Shown: positions 1-7,274, numbered from the stretch's first letter. The stretch is DNA of 7,295 nucleotides from Burkholderiales bacterium (GCA_011390055.1 JAABTC010000085.1:1-7295), one strand, 5' to 3'. A program made the numbers and translations. The notes: generated from the sequence alone by a model not told the origin.

Positions 1-1046
1 AGATCGACTTCGGGCATGAAGCAAGATCCATCGCCCTCTTCCGCACCGCGCTGGCGGACTTCCCCGACCTCTGGATTCCGGACGTCGTCCCGGCACTCTC
101 GCAAGGGGCCGTGCTCACATTGGAGTTTTCTCCTGGCGAGCGCATCGATCATTACGCAGGCCCGCACCCAGAGACGATGCCGCGTGCGATCGACACGCTG
201 GTCAGGTTGATGCTGCAGTCGATCTTCGAGGAAGGCATCTTCCACGCCGACCCACACCCTGGCAATGTGTTCATCCTGCCGGACGGCCGCCTGTCGCTGC
301 TGGACTTCGGCAACACCGGCGAACTCGACGAGCGGATGCGGGAGTCGCTGATGCTGCTGCTGGAGGCCGTGGTCAAGGGCGACGCAAGGGCCGCCACCGA
401 GACCTATCTCGAAATGGCGGCTGCGGGTGACGAGATCGATCGCGCCGGCCTGCTGGCCGACATGAAAGCGGCGTTGTACGAAATTCGCCGCAGCAACCTC
501 TCCGACGTGTCGATCGGCGACGCCTTCGACTCACTGATGAGCGCCGGCAGCCGCAACGGTGTTCACAACCCGGCTGAGTTCGTGCTGCTCACGCGCGCCT
601 TCGTCATCCTGGAATCGATGGTGGGCCATCTTGCGCCCGAACACGACTACATGCAGTCATTTCGCGAACAGATCGCGCGCCTCAAGGCGTTGCACTTCGG
701 GCCGGAGCGCATCAAGTCCAAGACCCAACAAGTGGCGCGCGACACGGAACGTCTCTTCGCCGACGCACCAGGCGACATGCGACGTGTCCTGCGCCGAATT
801 GCCGAAGGCGATCTGGGACGCCTGCCGGGTGTGGAAGCGCTGGGCGCCCGCCTCAGTCGCAACGTCACGCGCCTGGCGAGCGCGATCTCCTTCGGGGCGC
901 TGGTGATAGGCGGCTCGATGCTCATGCTGACCCCGATTGGTGGTCGGCACCACATTTTTGGCGAGATCATGATCGCCGCCGGCGTGGTGGGCATGGTGGT
1001 TGCGGGCATCGGCGCGTTGCGCCGCAGACAGGTCGGCCAACATTGA
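1..1046 (+). CDS. ABC1/AarF/UbiB-family atypical protein kinase-like protein, 5' truncated by window edge
   Basis: This is the 3' part of a gene whose reading frame is open from base 3, giving 347 codons up to a TGA at 1044-1046; the true start lies left of the window. Seen (residues numbered from the first full codon): an HADPHPGN catalytic loop at 81-88 and a DFG metal-binding motif at 101-103 in the context LLDFGNTGEL. This pair is diagnostic of the ABC1/ADCK/UbiB family. The C-terminus has two hydrophobic segments, about 291-310 and 318-339, followed by a basic RRR tail, which matches the membrane-anchor hairpin of bacterial UbiB-type proteins. Family members are ATP-binding, membrane-associated proteins often tied to ubiquinone or other isoprenoid lipid metabolism. 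The loop reads HADPHPGN rather than the HADMHPGN of Escherichia coli UbiB, so I infer a paralogue and give no gene symbol. The N-terminal KxGQ region that would help classify it is missing. The gene converges on the efflux operon, with only 26 bp between stop codons, so a shared function is not implied. Confidence 0.9.
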   Translation, partial: IDFGHEARSIALFRTALADFPDLWIPDVVPALSQGAVLTLEFSPGERIDHYAGPHPETMPRAIDTLVRLMLQSIFEEGIFHADPHPGNVFILPDGRLSLLDFGNTGELDERMRESLMLLLEAVVKGDARAATETYLEMAAAGDEIDRAGLLADMKAALYEIRRSNLSDVSIGDAFDSLMSAGSRNGVHNPAEFVLLTRAFVILESMVGHLAPEHDYMQSFREQIARLKALHFGPERIKSKTQQVARDTERLFADAPGDMRRVLRRIAEGDLGRLPGVEALGARLSRNVTRLASAISFGALVIGGSMLMLTPIGGRHHIFGEIMIAAGVVGMVVAGIGALRRRQVGQH

Positions 1047-1072
1047 GTTTTGTGCGCTGCCGAACCGGGTCC

Positions 1073-4000
1073 TCAAGGGGCGCCGAGGGGAGGCATGGCG
1101 GCGGTCGGCGCCACGTGGGCGGACGCTGTGCCGTCCTGAACGCGGGTGTGCCGCAGCTGCCACTGCTTGACCAGCGCGTACAAAGCCGGGATCACGCCCA
1201 GCGTGAGCACGGTCGACGAGATCATGCCGCCGACCATCGGTGCGGCGATGCGGCTCATCACCTCCGAGCCCGTGCCGGTGCCCCACATGATCGGCAGCAG
1301 GCCGGCCATGATGGCCACCACCGTCATCATCTTGGGGCGCACCCGTTCGACGGCACCTTCCATCACCGCGCCGTAGAGGTCGGCGGGCCCGGGCAGGCGA
1401 CCTTCAAGGCGGCAGCGCTCCTTCGCTTCCTCCCAGGCATGGTCGAGGTAGATCAGCATCACCACGCCGGTTTCTGCTGCAACACCGGCCAGCGCGATGA
1501 ACCCGACGGCCACCGCCACCGACAGGTTGTAGTCCAGCCACCACATCAGCCACACCCCACCCACCAGCGCAAACGGCACCGACAGCATCACGATGAAGGT
1601 CTCGGGCAGACGGCGGAAGTTCAGGTAGAGCAGCAGGAAGATCAGCAGCAGGGTCACCGGCACGACGATCTTCATCTTCTCGACGGCACGCTCCATGCCC
1701 TCGAACTGACCGCTCCAGGTGATGTAGTAGCCGGCGGGGAACTTGACCTGGTCGGCCACCGCCTTGCGCGCGTCGGCGACGTAGGAGCCGATGTCACGGC
1801 CCCGGATGTCGACGAAGATGTAGGCCGACAGCAGCGCGTTCTCGGTGCGAATGCCTGGTGTGCCGCGGGCCACCACCACTTTGGCCACCTGGCCCAAAGG
1901 AACCATTGCGCCGCCCATCACCGGCACCAGCACTTCGCGCTCGATCTGCTCGGGGTTGCTGCGCAACTCGCGCGGGTAGCGCACGCTGACGCCGAAACGT
2001 TCGCGGCCTTCCACCGTGGTGGTGACCATCTCGCCACCCAGGGCCGTGCCGATGACGTCCAGCAGTTCGCCCACGGAAAGGCCGTAGCGCGCCAGTGCCA
2101 CGCGGTCGGGTTCGATGTTCAGGTAGCTGGCGCCCGTGAGTCGTTCGGCGAAGGCGGATGTCGTGCCTGGCACCGTCTTGACCACGGCCTCGATTTCCCG
2201 GGCCAGCTTCTCCATCTCGCCCAGGTCCTTGCCGAAGACCTTGATCCCGATCGGCGTTCGGATGCCGGTCGACAGCATGTCGATGCGCGCCTTGATCGGC
2301 ATCGTCCAGGCGTTGGAGACACCCGGAAACTGCAAGGCCTGGTCCAGCTCGGCGATCAGCTTGTCGGTGTCCATGCCGGCGCGCCACTGCTCCTGCGGCT
2401 TGAGGTTGATGACGGTCTCGAACATCTCCGTCGGCGCCGGGTCGGTGGCGGTGTTGGCGCGGCCGGCCTTGCCGTAGACCGATTCGACCTCCGGGAAGCT
2501 CTTGATGATCTTGTTCTGCGTCTGCAGCACCTCGGCGGCCTTGGTGATCGACATGCCGGGCAGGGAGGACGGCATGTACAGCAACGTGCCCTCGTTGAGG
2601 GTGGGCATGAACTCGCTGCCCAGCTGCGATGCCGGGAAGTAGGACAGCCCCATCGTGATCACGGCCAGCGCGACGGTCAGCTTCTTCCAGCGCATGACGG
2701 CTTCGATGATCGGCCGGTAGACCCAGATCAGGAAGCGGTTCACCGGGTTCTTCGCCTCCGGCATGATCTTGCCGCGGATGAACAGCAGCATCAGCACCGG
2801 CACCAGCGTCACCGAAAGCAGCGATGCGCCGGCCATCGCGAAGGTCTTGGTGTAGGCCAGCGGCGAGAACAGGCGGCCCTCCTGCGATTCGAGCGTGAAC
2901 ACCGGCAGGAACGACACGGTGATGATGAGCAGCGAGAAGAAGAGGGCCGGCCCCACCTCCTGGCAGGCCGCGATCATCGCCTCGGCACGCTCCTTGAAGG
3001 TGTGAACGGGTTTGAGCCGGTCCAGCTTCTCCAGGTGCTTGTGCGCGTTCTCGATCATCACGATGGCCGCGTCGACCATGGCGCCGATAGCGATCGCGAT
3101 GCCGCCCAGGCTCATCAGGTTCGAGTTCATGCCCAGCAGCCGCATCGCGATGAACGAGATCAGCACCCCGACCGGCAGCATCACGATGGCCACCAGTGCC
3201 GAGCGCACGTGCATCAGGAACACGATGCACACCACCGCCACGATGACGCTCTCCTCCAGCAGCGTCCAGGAGAGGTTCTTGATGGCACGGTGGATCAGGT
3301 CCGAGCGGTCGTAAACCGCCTGGATCGTGACGCCCTCGGGGAGGCCGGTCGAGATCTCGGCCACCTTGGCCTTGAGGTTGTGGATGACTTCGAGCGCGTT
3401 CTGTCCGAAGCGCGACATCGCGATGCCCGAGACGACCTCGCCCTCGCCGTTCAGTTCCGACAGGCCGCGCCGCTCGTCGGGGACCATCTCGACACGCGCG
3501 ATATCGCGGATCAGCACCGGCGTGCCGCCCTCGCTCTTGACCACCAGCATCTCGATGTCGGCCTTGTTGCGCAGGTAGCCCTTGCCGCGCACCATGTACT
3601 CGGTCTCGGCCATCTCCACCACGCGCCCGCCGACGTCGCGGTTGGAGTCGCGGATGACCTGCGACACCTTCATCAGTGGAATGCCGAAGCTGCGCAGCTT
3701 GAGCGGATCGACGGTGACCTGGTAGGTCTGCACGAAGCCGCCCAGCGACGCCACTTCGGCCACACCTGGCGCCTTGGTCAACTGGTAGCGCACGTACCAG
3801 TCCTGGATGGTGCGCAACTCGGCCAGCGTCTTGTCCTTGCCCAGCAGCACGTACTGGTAGACCCAGCCGACGCCGGTGGCGTCGGGGCCGAGTGAGGGCG
3901 ACACGCCCTTGGGCAGGCGGCTGGAGGCAAAGTTCAAATACTCCAGCACCCGGCTGCGGGCCCAGTAGATGTCGGTGCCGTCCTCGAAGATCACGTAAAC

Positions 4001-4276
4001 GAACGAGGCACCGAAGAACGAGAAGCCGCGCACCACCTTCGATTTCGGCACCGCCAGCATCGCCGTGGTCAGCGGATAGGTCACCTGATCCTCGACCACC
4101 TGCGGCGCCTGGCCCGGGACCTCGGTGTAGACGATCACCTGCACGTCCGACAGGTCGGGCAAGGCGTCCAGGGGCGTCTTCATCACGGCGACGACACCGC
4201 CGACGACGACGAACAGGGTGGCGAGCAGGACGAGGAAGGGGTTCCTGCCCGACCACTGGATGATCTTGGCCAGCAT
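1073..4276 (-). CDS. cusA: Cu(I)/Ag(I) efflux RND inner-membrane pump, CusA/SilA type (HME-RND)
   Basis: A complete 1067-residue proton-driven metal pump of the inner membrane, which exports ions through the adaptor and outer-membrane channel. Length is close to E. coli CusA (1047), with about 25 extra poorly conserved C-terminal residues. The first transmembrane helix is at about 13-33, followed by the porter motif PDLSDVQV. Metal-site methionines are M568 (YMPSSLPGM), M618 (PTEMFET) and M667 (RIDMLSTG). Their spacing of 50 and 49 equals that of M573, M623 and M672 in E. coli CusA. Proton-relay residues are also present: D402 in GAMVDAAIVMIENAHK, E935 in VAAETGVVM and K982 in RPKMMTV. This methionine triad points to monovalent Cu/Ag rather than the divalent cations of CzcA-type pumps. 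ATG 4276 is the first possible start: upstream in-frame codons are ACC, GAG, GGG, GCG and then the TGA of the adaptor gene. The gene is the last of three in the operon. The name silA would be equally defensible, as sequence alone does not separate copper from silver pumps. Confidence 0.97.
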   Translation of the reverse strand: MLAKIIQWSGRNPFLVLLATLFVVVGGVVAVMKTPLDALPDLSDVQVIVYTEVPGQAPQVVEDQVTYPLTTAMLAVPKSKVVRGFSFFGASFVYVIFEDGTDIYWARSRVLEYLNFASSRLPKGVSPSLGPDATGVGWVYQYVLLGKDKTLAELRTIQDWYVRYQLTKAPGVAEVASLGGFVQTYQVTVDPLKLRSFGIPLMKVSQVIRDSNRDVGGRVVEMAETEYMVRGKGYLRNKADIEMLVVKSEGGTPVLIRDIARVEMVPDERRGLSELNGEGEVVSGIAMSRFGQNALEVIHNLKAKVAEISTGLPEGVTIQAVYDRSDLIHRAIKNLSWTLLEESVIVAVVCIVFLMHVRSALVAIVMLPVGVLISFIAMRLLGMNSNLMSLGGIAIAIGAMVDAAIVMIENAHKHLEKLDRLKPVHTFKERAEAMIAACQEVGPALFFSLLIITVSFLPVFTLESQEGRLFSPLAYTKTFAMAGASLLSVTLVPVLMLLFIRGKIMPEAKNPVNRFLIWVYRPIIEAVMRWKKLTVALAVITMGLSYFPASQLGSEFMPTLNEGTLLYMPSSLPGMSITKAAEVLQTQNKIIKSFPEVESVYGKAGRANTATDPAPTEMFETVINLKPQEQWRAGMDTDKLIAELDQALQFPGVSNAWTMPIKARIDMLSTGIRTPIGIKVFGKDLGEMEKLAREIEAVVKTVPGTTSAFAERLTGASYLNIEPDRVALARYGLSVGELLDVIGTALGGEMVTTTVEGRERFGVSVRYPRELRSNPEQIEREVLVPVMGGAMVPLGQVAKVVVARGTPGIRTENALLSAYIFVDIRGRDIGSYVADARKAVADQVKFPAGYYITWSGQFEGMERAVEKMKIVVPVTLLLIFLLLYLNFRRLPETFIVMLSVPFALVGGVWLMWWLDYNLSVAVAVGFIALAGVAAETGVVMLIYLDHAWEEAKERCRLEGRLPGPADLYGAVMEGAVERVRPKMMTVVAIMAGLLPIMWGTGTGSEVMSRIAAPMVGGMISSTVLTLGVIPALYALVKQWQLRHTRVQDGTASAHVAPTAAMPPLGAP

Positions 4277-4286
4277 GGTCTCCCCC
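4277..4286 (-). promoter_or_regulatory. Ribosome binding site of the pump gene, unusually close spacing
   Basis: Read on the minus strand, the 12-bp gap after the adaptor stop is GCGGGGGAGACC, followed by ATG. The GGAG core (4280-4283) is only 3 nt from the ATG, shorter than usual; the run of five G (4282-4286) may allow a shifted pairing. The site sits wholly in the gap, so ribosomes finishing the adaptor gene would terminate on top of it, which suggests translational coupling (inference). Confidence 0.6.
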
Positions 4287-4288
4287 GC

Positions 4289-5974
4289 TCAGTGGCCGCT
4301 GTGCGAGCCGGCGGCCGCCGCGGGTGCCGGCACTGCCTTGGGCGCCGGCACTGCCTTGGGCGCCGGCGGCGCGAGGCCCATGCCCGGCGCCGCCGTGATG
4401 GCGGTCACCACGTACTCGCCCGGTTGCCGCTCGACGAACTCGAAGCTGACCGCCTGCCCGGGCAACAGCCCCTTCAGCAGCGCCGTGTTGGCGGCCTTGA
4501 ACTCCATCGTCATGGCCGGCCACTTCAGGGTCGCGACGGGTCCGTGGTTGAGGCTCAGGACCCCGGTCTTCGGGTCGATGCTGTCGACGCTGCCCGTGGC
4601 CCTGTGGCCGACCTGGGCCGCTGGCGCTGCGCCGGATGCGGCAGCTGCGGTGCCTTTCGGGGCATCGCCCTGCCCCGTCGGTCCGCCGAGGCCGCCGACG
4701 GCCGCCTTCAGGTTGCTTTCGGCGTCGATCAGGAAGTTGGCGGCCACGACGACCTGCTCGCCGTCGCTCACGCCCTTGAGGACTTCGACGAAGTTCTCGC
4801 CGCGCCCGCCCAGTTCGACCTCTCGAGGCTCGAACCTTCCTTCGCCCACTTGCACCAGCACGAGCCGGCGCGTGCCGGTGTCGATGACCGCCGAGTCCGG
4901 CACCGTCAGCACCGGTGTCTTGCTCCCCACGGCCAGCTCGACCTGCGCGAACATCGCCGGCTTGAGCCGCTGGCCGGGGTTGGCCAGCTCCACACGCACC
5001 GGCACGCTGCGGGTGTCGGCTTTCAGCGTCGGGTAGACATAGGTGATGCGTCCGTTGAACACCTCGTTCGGGTAGGCCGTGACGGTGACCTTGGCCGTGG
5101 CGCCGGTCTTGACGCTGCCGATGTCCTGCTCGGCCAGATCCGCGATGACCCAGACCGACGACAGGTCGGTCACCTGGTAGAGCGTTTCGCCCGGCATGAA
5201 GCGCATGCCCTGCAGCGCCTTCTTTTCGGTCACCACGCCCGACACCGGCGACGGGAAGCTGATGCTGCGTTGAACCTGCCCCGACTTCATCAGCGCCGCG
5301 ATCTGTGCCGGCGAGAGGTCCCAGTTGCGCAGGCGGACCAGGCTGGACTCGGCCAGCTGTCGCATGCCGCTTAGTGCCTCGGCGCCGGCATCCTTCATCG
5401 CCTCGGTGCCTTGCATGGCGATGGCGTATTCGCGCTGTGCCGACACCAGTTCGGGGCTGTAGGCCTCGAACAAGGGCTGGCCCTTGGCCACGGGTTGGCC
5501 GGTGACGTTGACGTGCAGGCGCTCGACGTAGCCTTCGAACTTGGGCGCGATGACGTAGACGCGCCGCTCGTCGGGCTCCACGCGCCCGGCGGCGCGCACC
5601 GTTCTGCCCAGCAGCCGCATGCCGGCAGATTCGGTCCGCACGCCGAGCTTCTGGATCTTCTCGGTGCTGATGCGCAACTGGTTGGGCGACGCCGCAGTGC
5701 CCGCTTCACCGGAAGAGCCTGACTCGTCGCCGCCTTCATAGACGGCGATGTAGTCCATCCCCATCGGGTCCTTCTTGGGCGTTGGCGAAATGTCGGCCAG
5801 TCCCATGGGGTTGCGGTAGTACAGCAGCTTGCGGGCCTTGGGTGCATCGACGGCCGCTGAAGCGCCGCTTCCGCCCTCGGGGCCCGCGGCCGGTGCACGC
5901 GCGCCCAGCCAGTAGCTGCCGGCGCCGACGGCGCCCAGGACGACGACCGCGATGGCGACGTGGATGGCTTTCAC
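4289..5974 (-). CDS. cusB: Cu(I)/Ag(I) efflux periplasmic adaptor, CusB/SilB type, with C-terminal CusF-like domain
   Basis: A complete 561-residue membrane-fusion protein linking the RND pump to the outer-membrane channel. E. coli CusB has 407 residues; most of the excess is a C-terminal extension. Domains in order: a signal or anchor helix (about 5-24, no lipobox Cys); a heavy-metal-binding segment about 50-80 with M57, M71 and M73, matching the three Cu-transfer methionines of E. coli CusB in spacing (14+2 here, 15+2 there); barrel-sandwich, hairpin and beta-barrel parts of an RND adaptor from about 135 to 425, including RVYVIAPKFEGYVERL and PSPVSGVVTEK; an Ala/Gly/Pro linker about 428-454; a CusF-like domain about 456-530; and a Pro/Ala tail ending GSHSGH. 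The CusF part has H477, W485, M488 and M490, in the same spacing as H36, W44, M47 and M49 of E. coli CusF. This arrangement is known from SilB of Cupriavidus metallidurans. The start is GTG at 5974-5972, overlapping the channel gene stop as GTGA. Fusion of the chaperone would replace a free CusF; none is present in this window. Confidence 0.96.
   Translation of the reverse strand: MKAIHVAIAVVVLGAVGAGSYWLGARAPAAGPEGGSGASAAVDAPKARKLLYYRNPMGLADISPTPKKDPMGMDYIAVYEGGDESGSSGEAGTAASPNQLRISTEKIQKLGVRTESAGMRLLGRTVRAAGRVEPDERRVYVIAPKFEGYVERLHVNVTGQPVAKGQPLFEAYSPELVSAQREYAIAMQGTEAMKDAGAEALSGMRQLAESSLVRLRNWDLSPAQIAALMKSGQVQRSISFPSPVSGVVTEKKALQGMRFMPGETLYQVTDLSSVWVIADLAEQDIGSVKTGATAKVTVTAYPNEVFNGRITYVYPTLKADTRSVPVRVELANPGQRLKPAMFAQVELAVGSKTPVLTVPDSAVIDTGTRRLVLVQVGEGRFEPREVELGGRGENFVEVLKGVSDGEQVVVAANFLIDAESNLKAAVGGLGGPTGQGDAPKGTAAAASGAAPAAQVGHRATGSVDSIDPKTGVLSLNHGPVATLKWPAMTMEFKAANTALLKGLLPGQAVSFEFVERQPGEYVVTAITAAPGMGLAPPAPKAVPAPKAVPAPAAAAGSHSGH
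4326..4361. repeat. 18-bp in-frame tandem repeat, two perfect copies
   Basis: The 18-bp unit GCCGGCACTGCCTTGGGC occurs at 4326-4343 and again without change at 4344-4361, followed by a partial third copy (GCCGGC, 4362-4367). It lies near the 3' end of the adaptor gene and encodes a repeated Pro-Ala-Pro-Lys-Ala-Val unit (about residues 538-550) in the disordered tail after the CusF-like domain. Since 18 is a multiple of three, gain or loss of a copy by slippage would keep the frame and only change tail length. Confidence 0.9.
5971..5974 (-). other. GTGA start/stop overlap coupling the channel and adaptor genes
   Basis: On the minus strand the GTG start of the adaptor gene (5974-5972) overlaps the TGA stop of the channel gene (5973-5971) in the tetranucleotide GTGA. 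Such 4-bp overlaps are typical of translational coupling in operons. The GTG is further supported by the ribosome binding site just upstream and by the hydrophobic N-terminus it yields. Confidence 0.9.
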
Positions 5975-7266
5975 AGGTCTTCTCCCAGAATACGTTCGAT
6001 CTCGGTCAGGCGCATCTGCGCCTCGACCTGCGACTTGAGCAGTTCCTGCCGAGCCTTGCGTATCTGGCGCTGGGCCTCCAGCAGCATGGCGAATTCGGCC
6101 TTGCCGTTTTCGTAGACGGCAACGGCCGACTGCAGGCTCAGCTCGGACTGCGGCAACAGCTCCGATCTGATCAGGGCTTCGGTGCGCCGTGCTGCTTCCA
6201 GCCCTGCGAGTTGCGCGCCGAGTTCGCCCAGCAGTTCGTGCGACAGAGCGTCGGCGCGTGACCGCGCGGCACCGACCATGGCATCGGCCTCGCGCTCCTG
6301 GCCGCGCCGGGAAGCCTGTTGCAGGGGGATGTTGATCTCGAACATCACGCCCCAGGTGGTGATGCGCGAGCCCATCTGCGACGGCGACACGCCCACCTGG
6401 AGATCGGGGTAGCGGTTGGCCTGCGCGAGCTCGCGGTTCTTCTGCGCCGCTGCCAGGCGCGCCAGCTCCGCTGCGATCAGCGGGTTGCGCCCGCGCGCCC
6501 TTTCGGCCAGCGACTGGGCATCGGCAGCGCTCAGGGTGGGCAGCGGGCGCAAGGCCTGGGGATCGGCCAGGGTGGCGGTGCCGTCTCTTGCGAGCAAGGC
6601 ATTCAGCTTGGCCCGCAGCTGCCGCTTCTCGCTGTCGAGCGCAATGAGTTCTGCGCGCATGGCCGTCTGCTCCAGCTGAGCCCGGATCGCGTCCGGCTGG
6701 CTCCCGAGCCCACCCGCATAACGGGCCTGGGCGATCTGCTCCAGGCGCGCCATCAGGCCCAGCACTTCGCGCGCCAGGCGTTCGTTGCCGGCGGCCCGGA
6801 AGTACTCGGCATAGGTGGTCTTGATGCGCGCCGCCAGTTCGACCCAGGCGGCGTCGGCCTTGGCGTCAGCCAGCTTCGCGTCGGCGGCGGCAGAACCGCG
6901 CCGCAGATCTTGCTTGCCCCACAGCGGCAAGGCCTGCATCAGGGTGTACTTGGTCTCCCCCACTTTCCACGGCAACAGGCTGGGGGATGCGTCGTTGCCG
7001 TAGTTGTTGATGTTCATGAGCTCGACGCGCAGCACCGGGTCGGGCAGGGCACCCGCCGGCCCGATGCGATGTGCGGCCGCATCGGCTTCCTGACGCATGG
7101 CCCGCAGCTCGGGGCTCTGCGCCCGTGCGTAAGTCAGCAAGCCCTGAACATTGCTGCCCAATTCGACGTCCTGCGCCAGCACCGGGCCCGCCAGGCTCGT
7201 TCCAGCCAGGAATGCGTACAGCAGCCCGCGCTTCCAATCAGCGCCGCGTTTTCGAAGGGCAAGCAT
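5971..7266 (-). CDS. cusC: TolC-family outer-membrane channel of the metal efflux complex, CusC/SilC type
   Basis: A complete 431-residue outer-membrane factor, the exit duct of the tripartite pump, docking onto the adaptor in the periplasm. Seen: a Sec-type signal peptide with basic n-region (RKRGADWKR), hydrophobic core (about 14-27) and a VLA-QD cleavage site after residue 31. Two OEP-type halves follow, each rich in long amphipathic Ala/Glu/Arg/Gln helices, with the landmarks LPDPVLRVELMN, GRNPLIAAELARL, NRYPDLQVGVS and the C-terminal KAEFAMLLEAQRQI. This repeat of helical hairpins is characteristic of the TolC/OEP superfamily. Unlike E. coli CusC, a lipoprotein, there is no cysteine at the cleavage site, so this channel is probably not acylated (inference). 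Family assignment is firm; the metal-efflux role comes from being the first gene of an operon with clear adaptor and pump genes, because outer-membrane factors are poorly substrate-specific. ATG 7264-7266 is preceded by a good ribosome binding site. Confidence 0.92.
   Translation of the reverse strand: MLALRKRGADWKRGLLYAFLAGTSLAGPVLAQDVELGSNVQGLLTYARAQSPELRAMRQEADAAAHRIGPAGALPDPVLRVELMNINNYGNDASPSLLPWKVGETKYTLMQALPLWGKQDLRRGSAAADAKLADAKADAAWVELAARIKTTYAEYFRAAGNERLAREVLGLMARLEQIAQARYAGGLGSQPDAIRAQLEQTAMRAELIALDSEKRQLRAKLNALLARDGTATLADPQALRPLPTLSAADAQSLAERARGRNPLIAAELARLAAAQKNRELAQANRYPDLQVGVSPSQMGSRITTWGVMFEINIPLQQASRRGQEREADAMVGAARSRADALSHELLGELGAQLAGLEAARRTEALIRSELLPQSELSLQSAVAVYENGKAEFAMLLEAQRQIRKARQELLKSQVEAQMRLTEIERILGEDL
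5979..5986 (-). promoter_or_regulatory. Ribosome binding site of the adaptor gene
   Basis: On the minus strand GGGAGAAG precedes the GTG start; its GGAG core (5982-5985) is 7 nt from the start codon, a normal spacing. It lies inside the last codons of the channel gene and supports GTG 5974 as the real start. Confidence 0.75.
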
Positions 7267-7274
7267 GGGTCGAA

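Larger units (their letters stand above)
1073..7266 (-). other. Three-gene copper/silver efflux operon (channel-adaptor-pump)
   Basis: The three minus-strand genes run channel, adaptor, pump with a 4-bp overlap and a 12-bp gap and no internal promoter-sized space, so they are very likely cotranscribed. Their products form one envelope-spanning export complex. Cu(I)/Ag(I) specificity is inferred from methionine sites in both the pump and adaptor and from the CusF-like domain. The promoter and any metal-sensing two-component system must be to the right of the window. Confidence 0.9.

Noticed and set aside
1071..1088. Possible small hairpin CCTC...GAGG around a GGCGCC palindrome near the convergent stops
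   Set aside because: The stem is only about 4 bp and there is no T-run on either strand, so it does not qualify as an intrinsic terminator.
657..1286. A 209-codon - strand open frame spanning the convergent junction
   Set aside because: It is antisense to the membrane-anchor end of the kinase-like gene and overlaps the pump C-terminus out of frame; the product is low complexity with no recognisable motif.
1043..3895. A 950-codon open frame on the + strand opposite the pump gene
   Set aside because: It is an antisense shadow of the high-GC pump gene: its product is a low-complexity mix rich in His, Asp, Arg and Gln with no recognisable domain, while the opposite strand encodes a motif-perfect RND pump.
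1073..4276. CzcA-type (Co/Zn/Cd) identity for the pump
   Set aside because: The three-methionine site and the CusB/CusF-type partner fit Cu(I)/Ag(I) transport much better.
1794..4523. A 909-codon open frame on the - strand in another frame, over the pump and the end of the adaptor gene
   Set aside because: Its product is Arg/Gly/Ala/His-rich low complexity without motifs, and it crosses two well-supported genes; it is a composition artefact.
4218..5374. Two + strand open frames (4218-5036 and 4292-5374) opposite the adaptor gene
   Set aside because: They have no domain features and lie antisense to conserved CusF-like and adaptor sequence; their length reflects the rarity of stop codons in GC-rich DNA.
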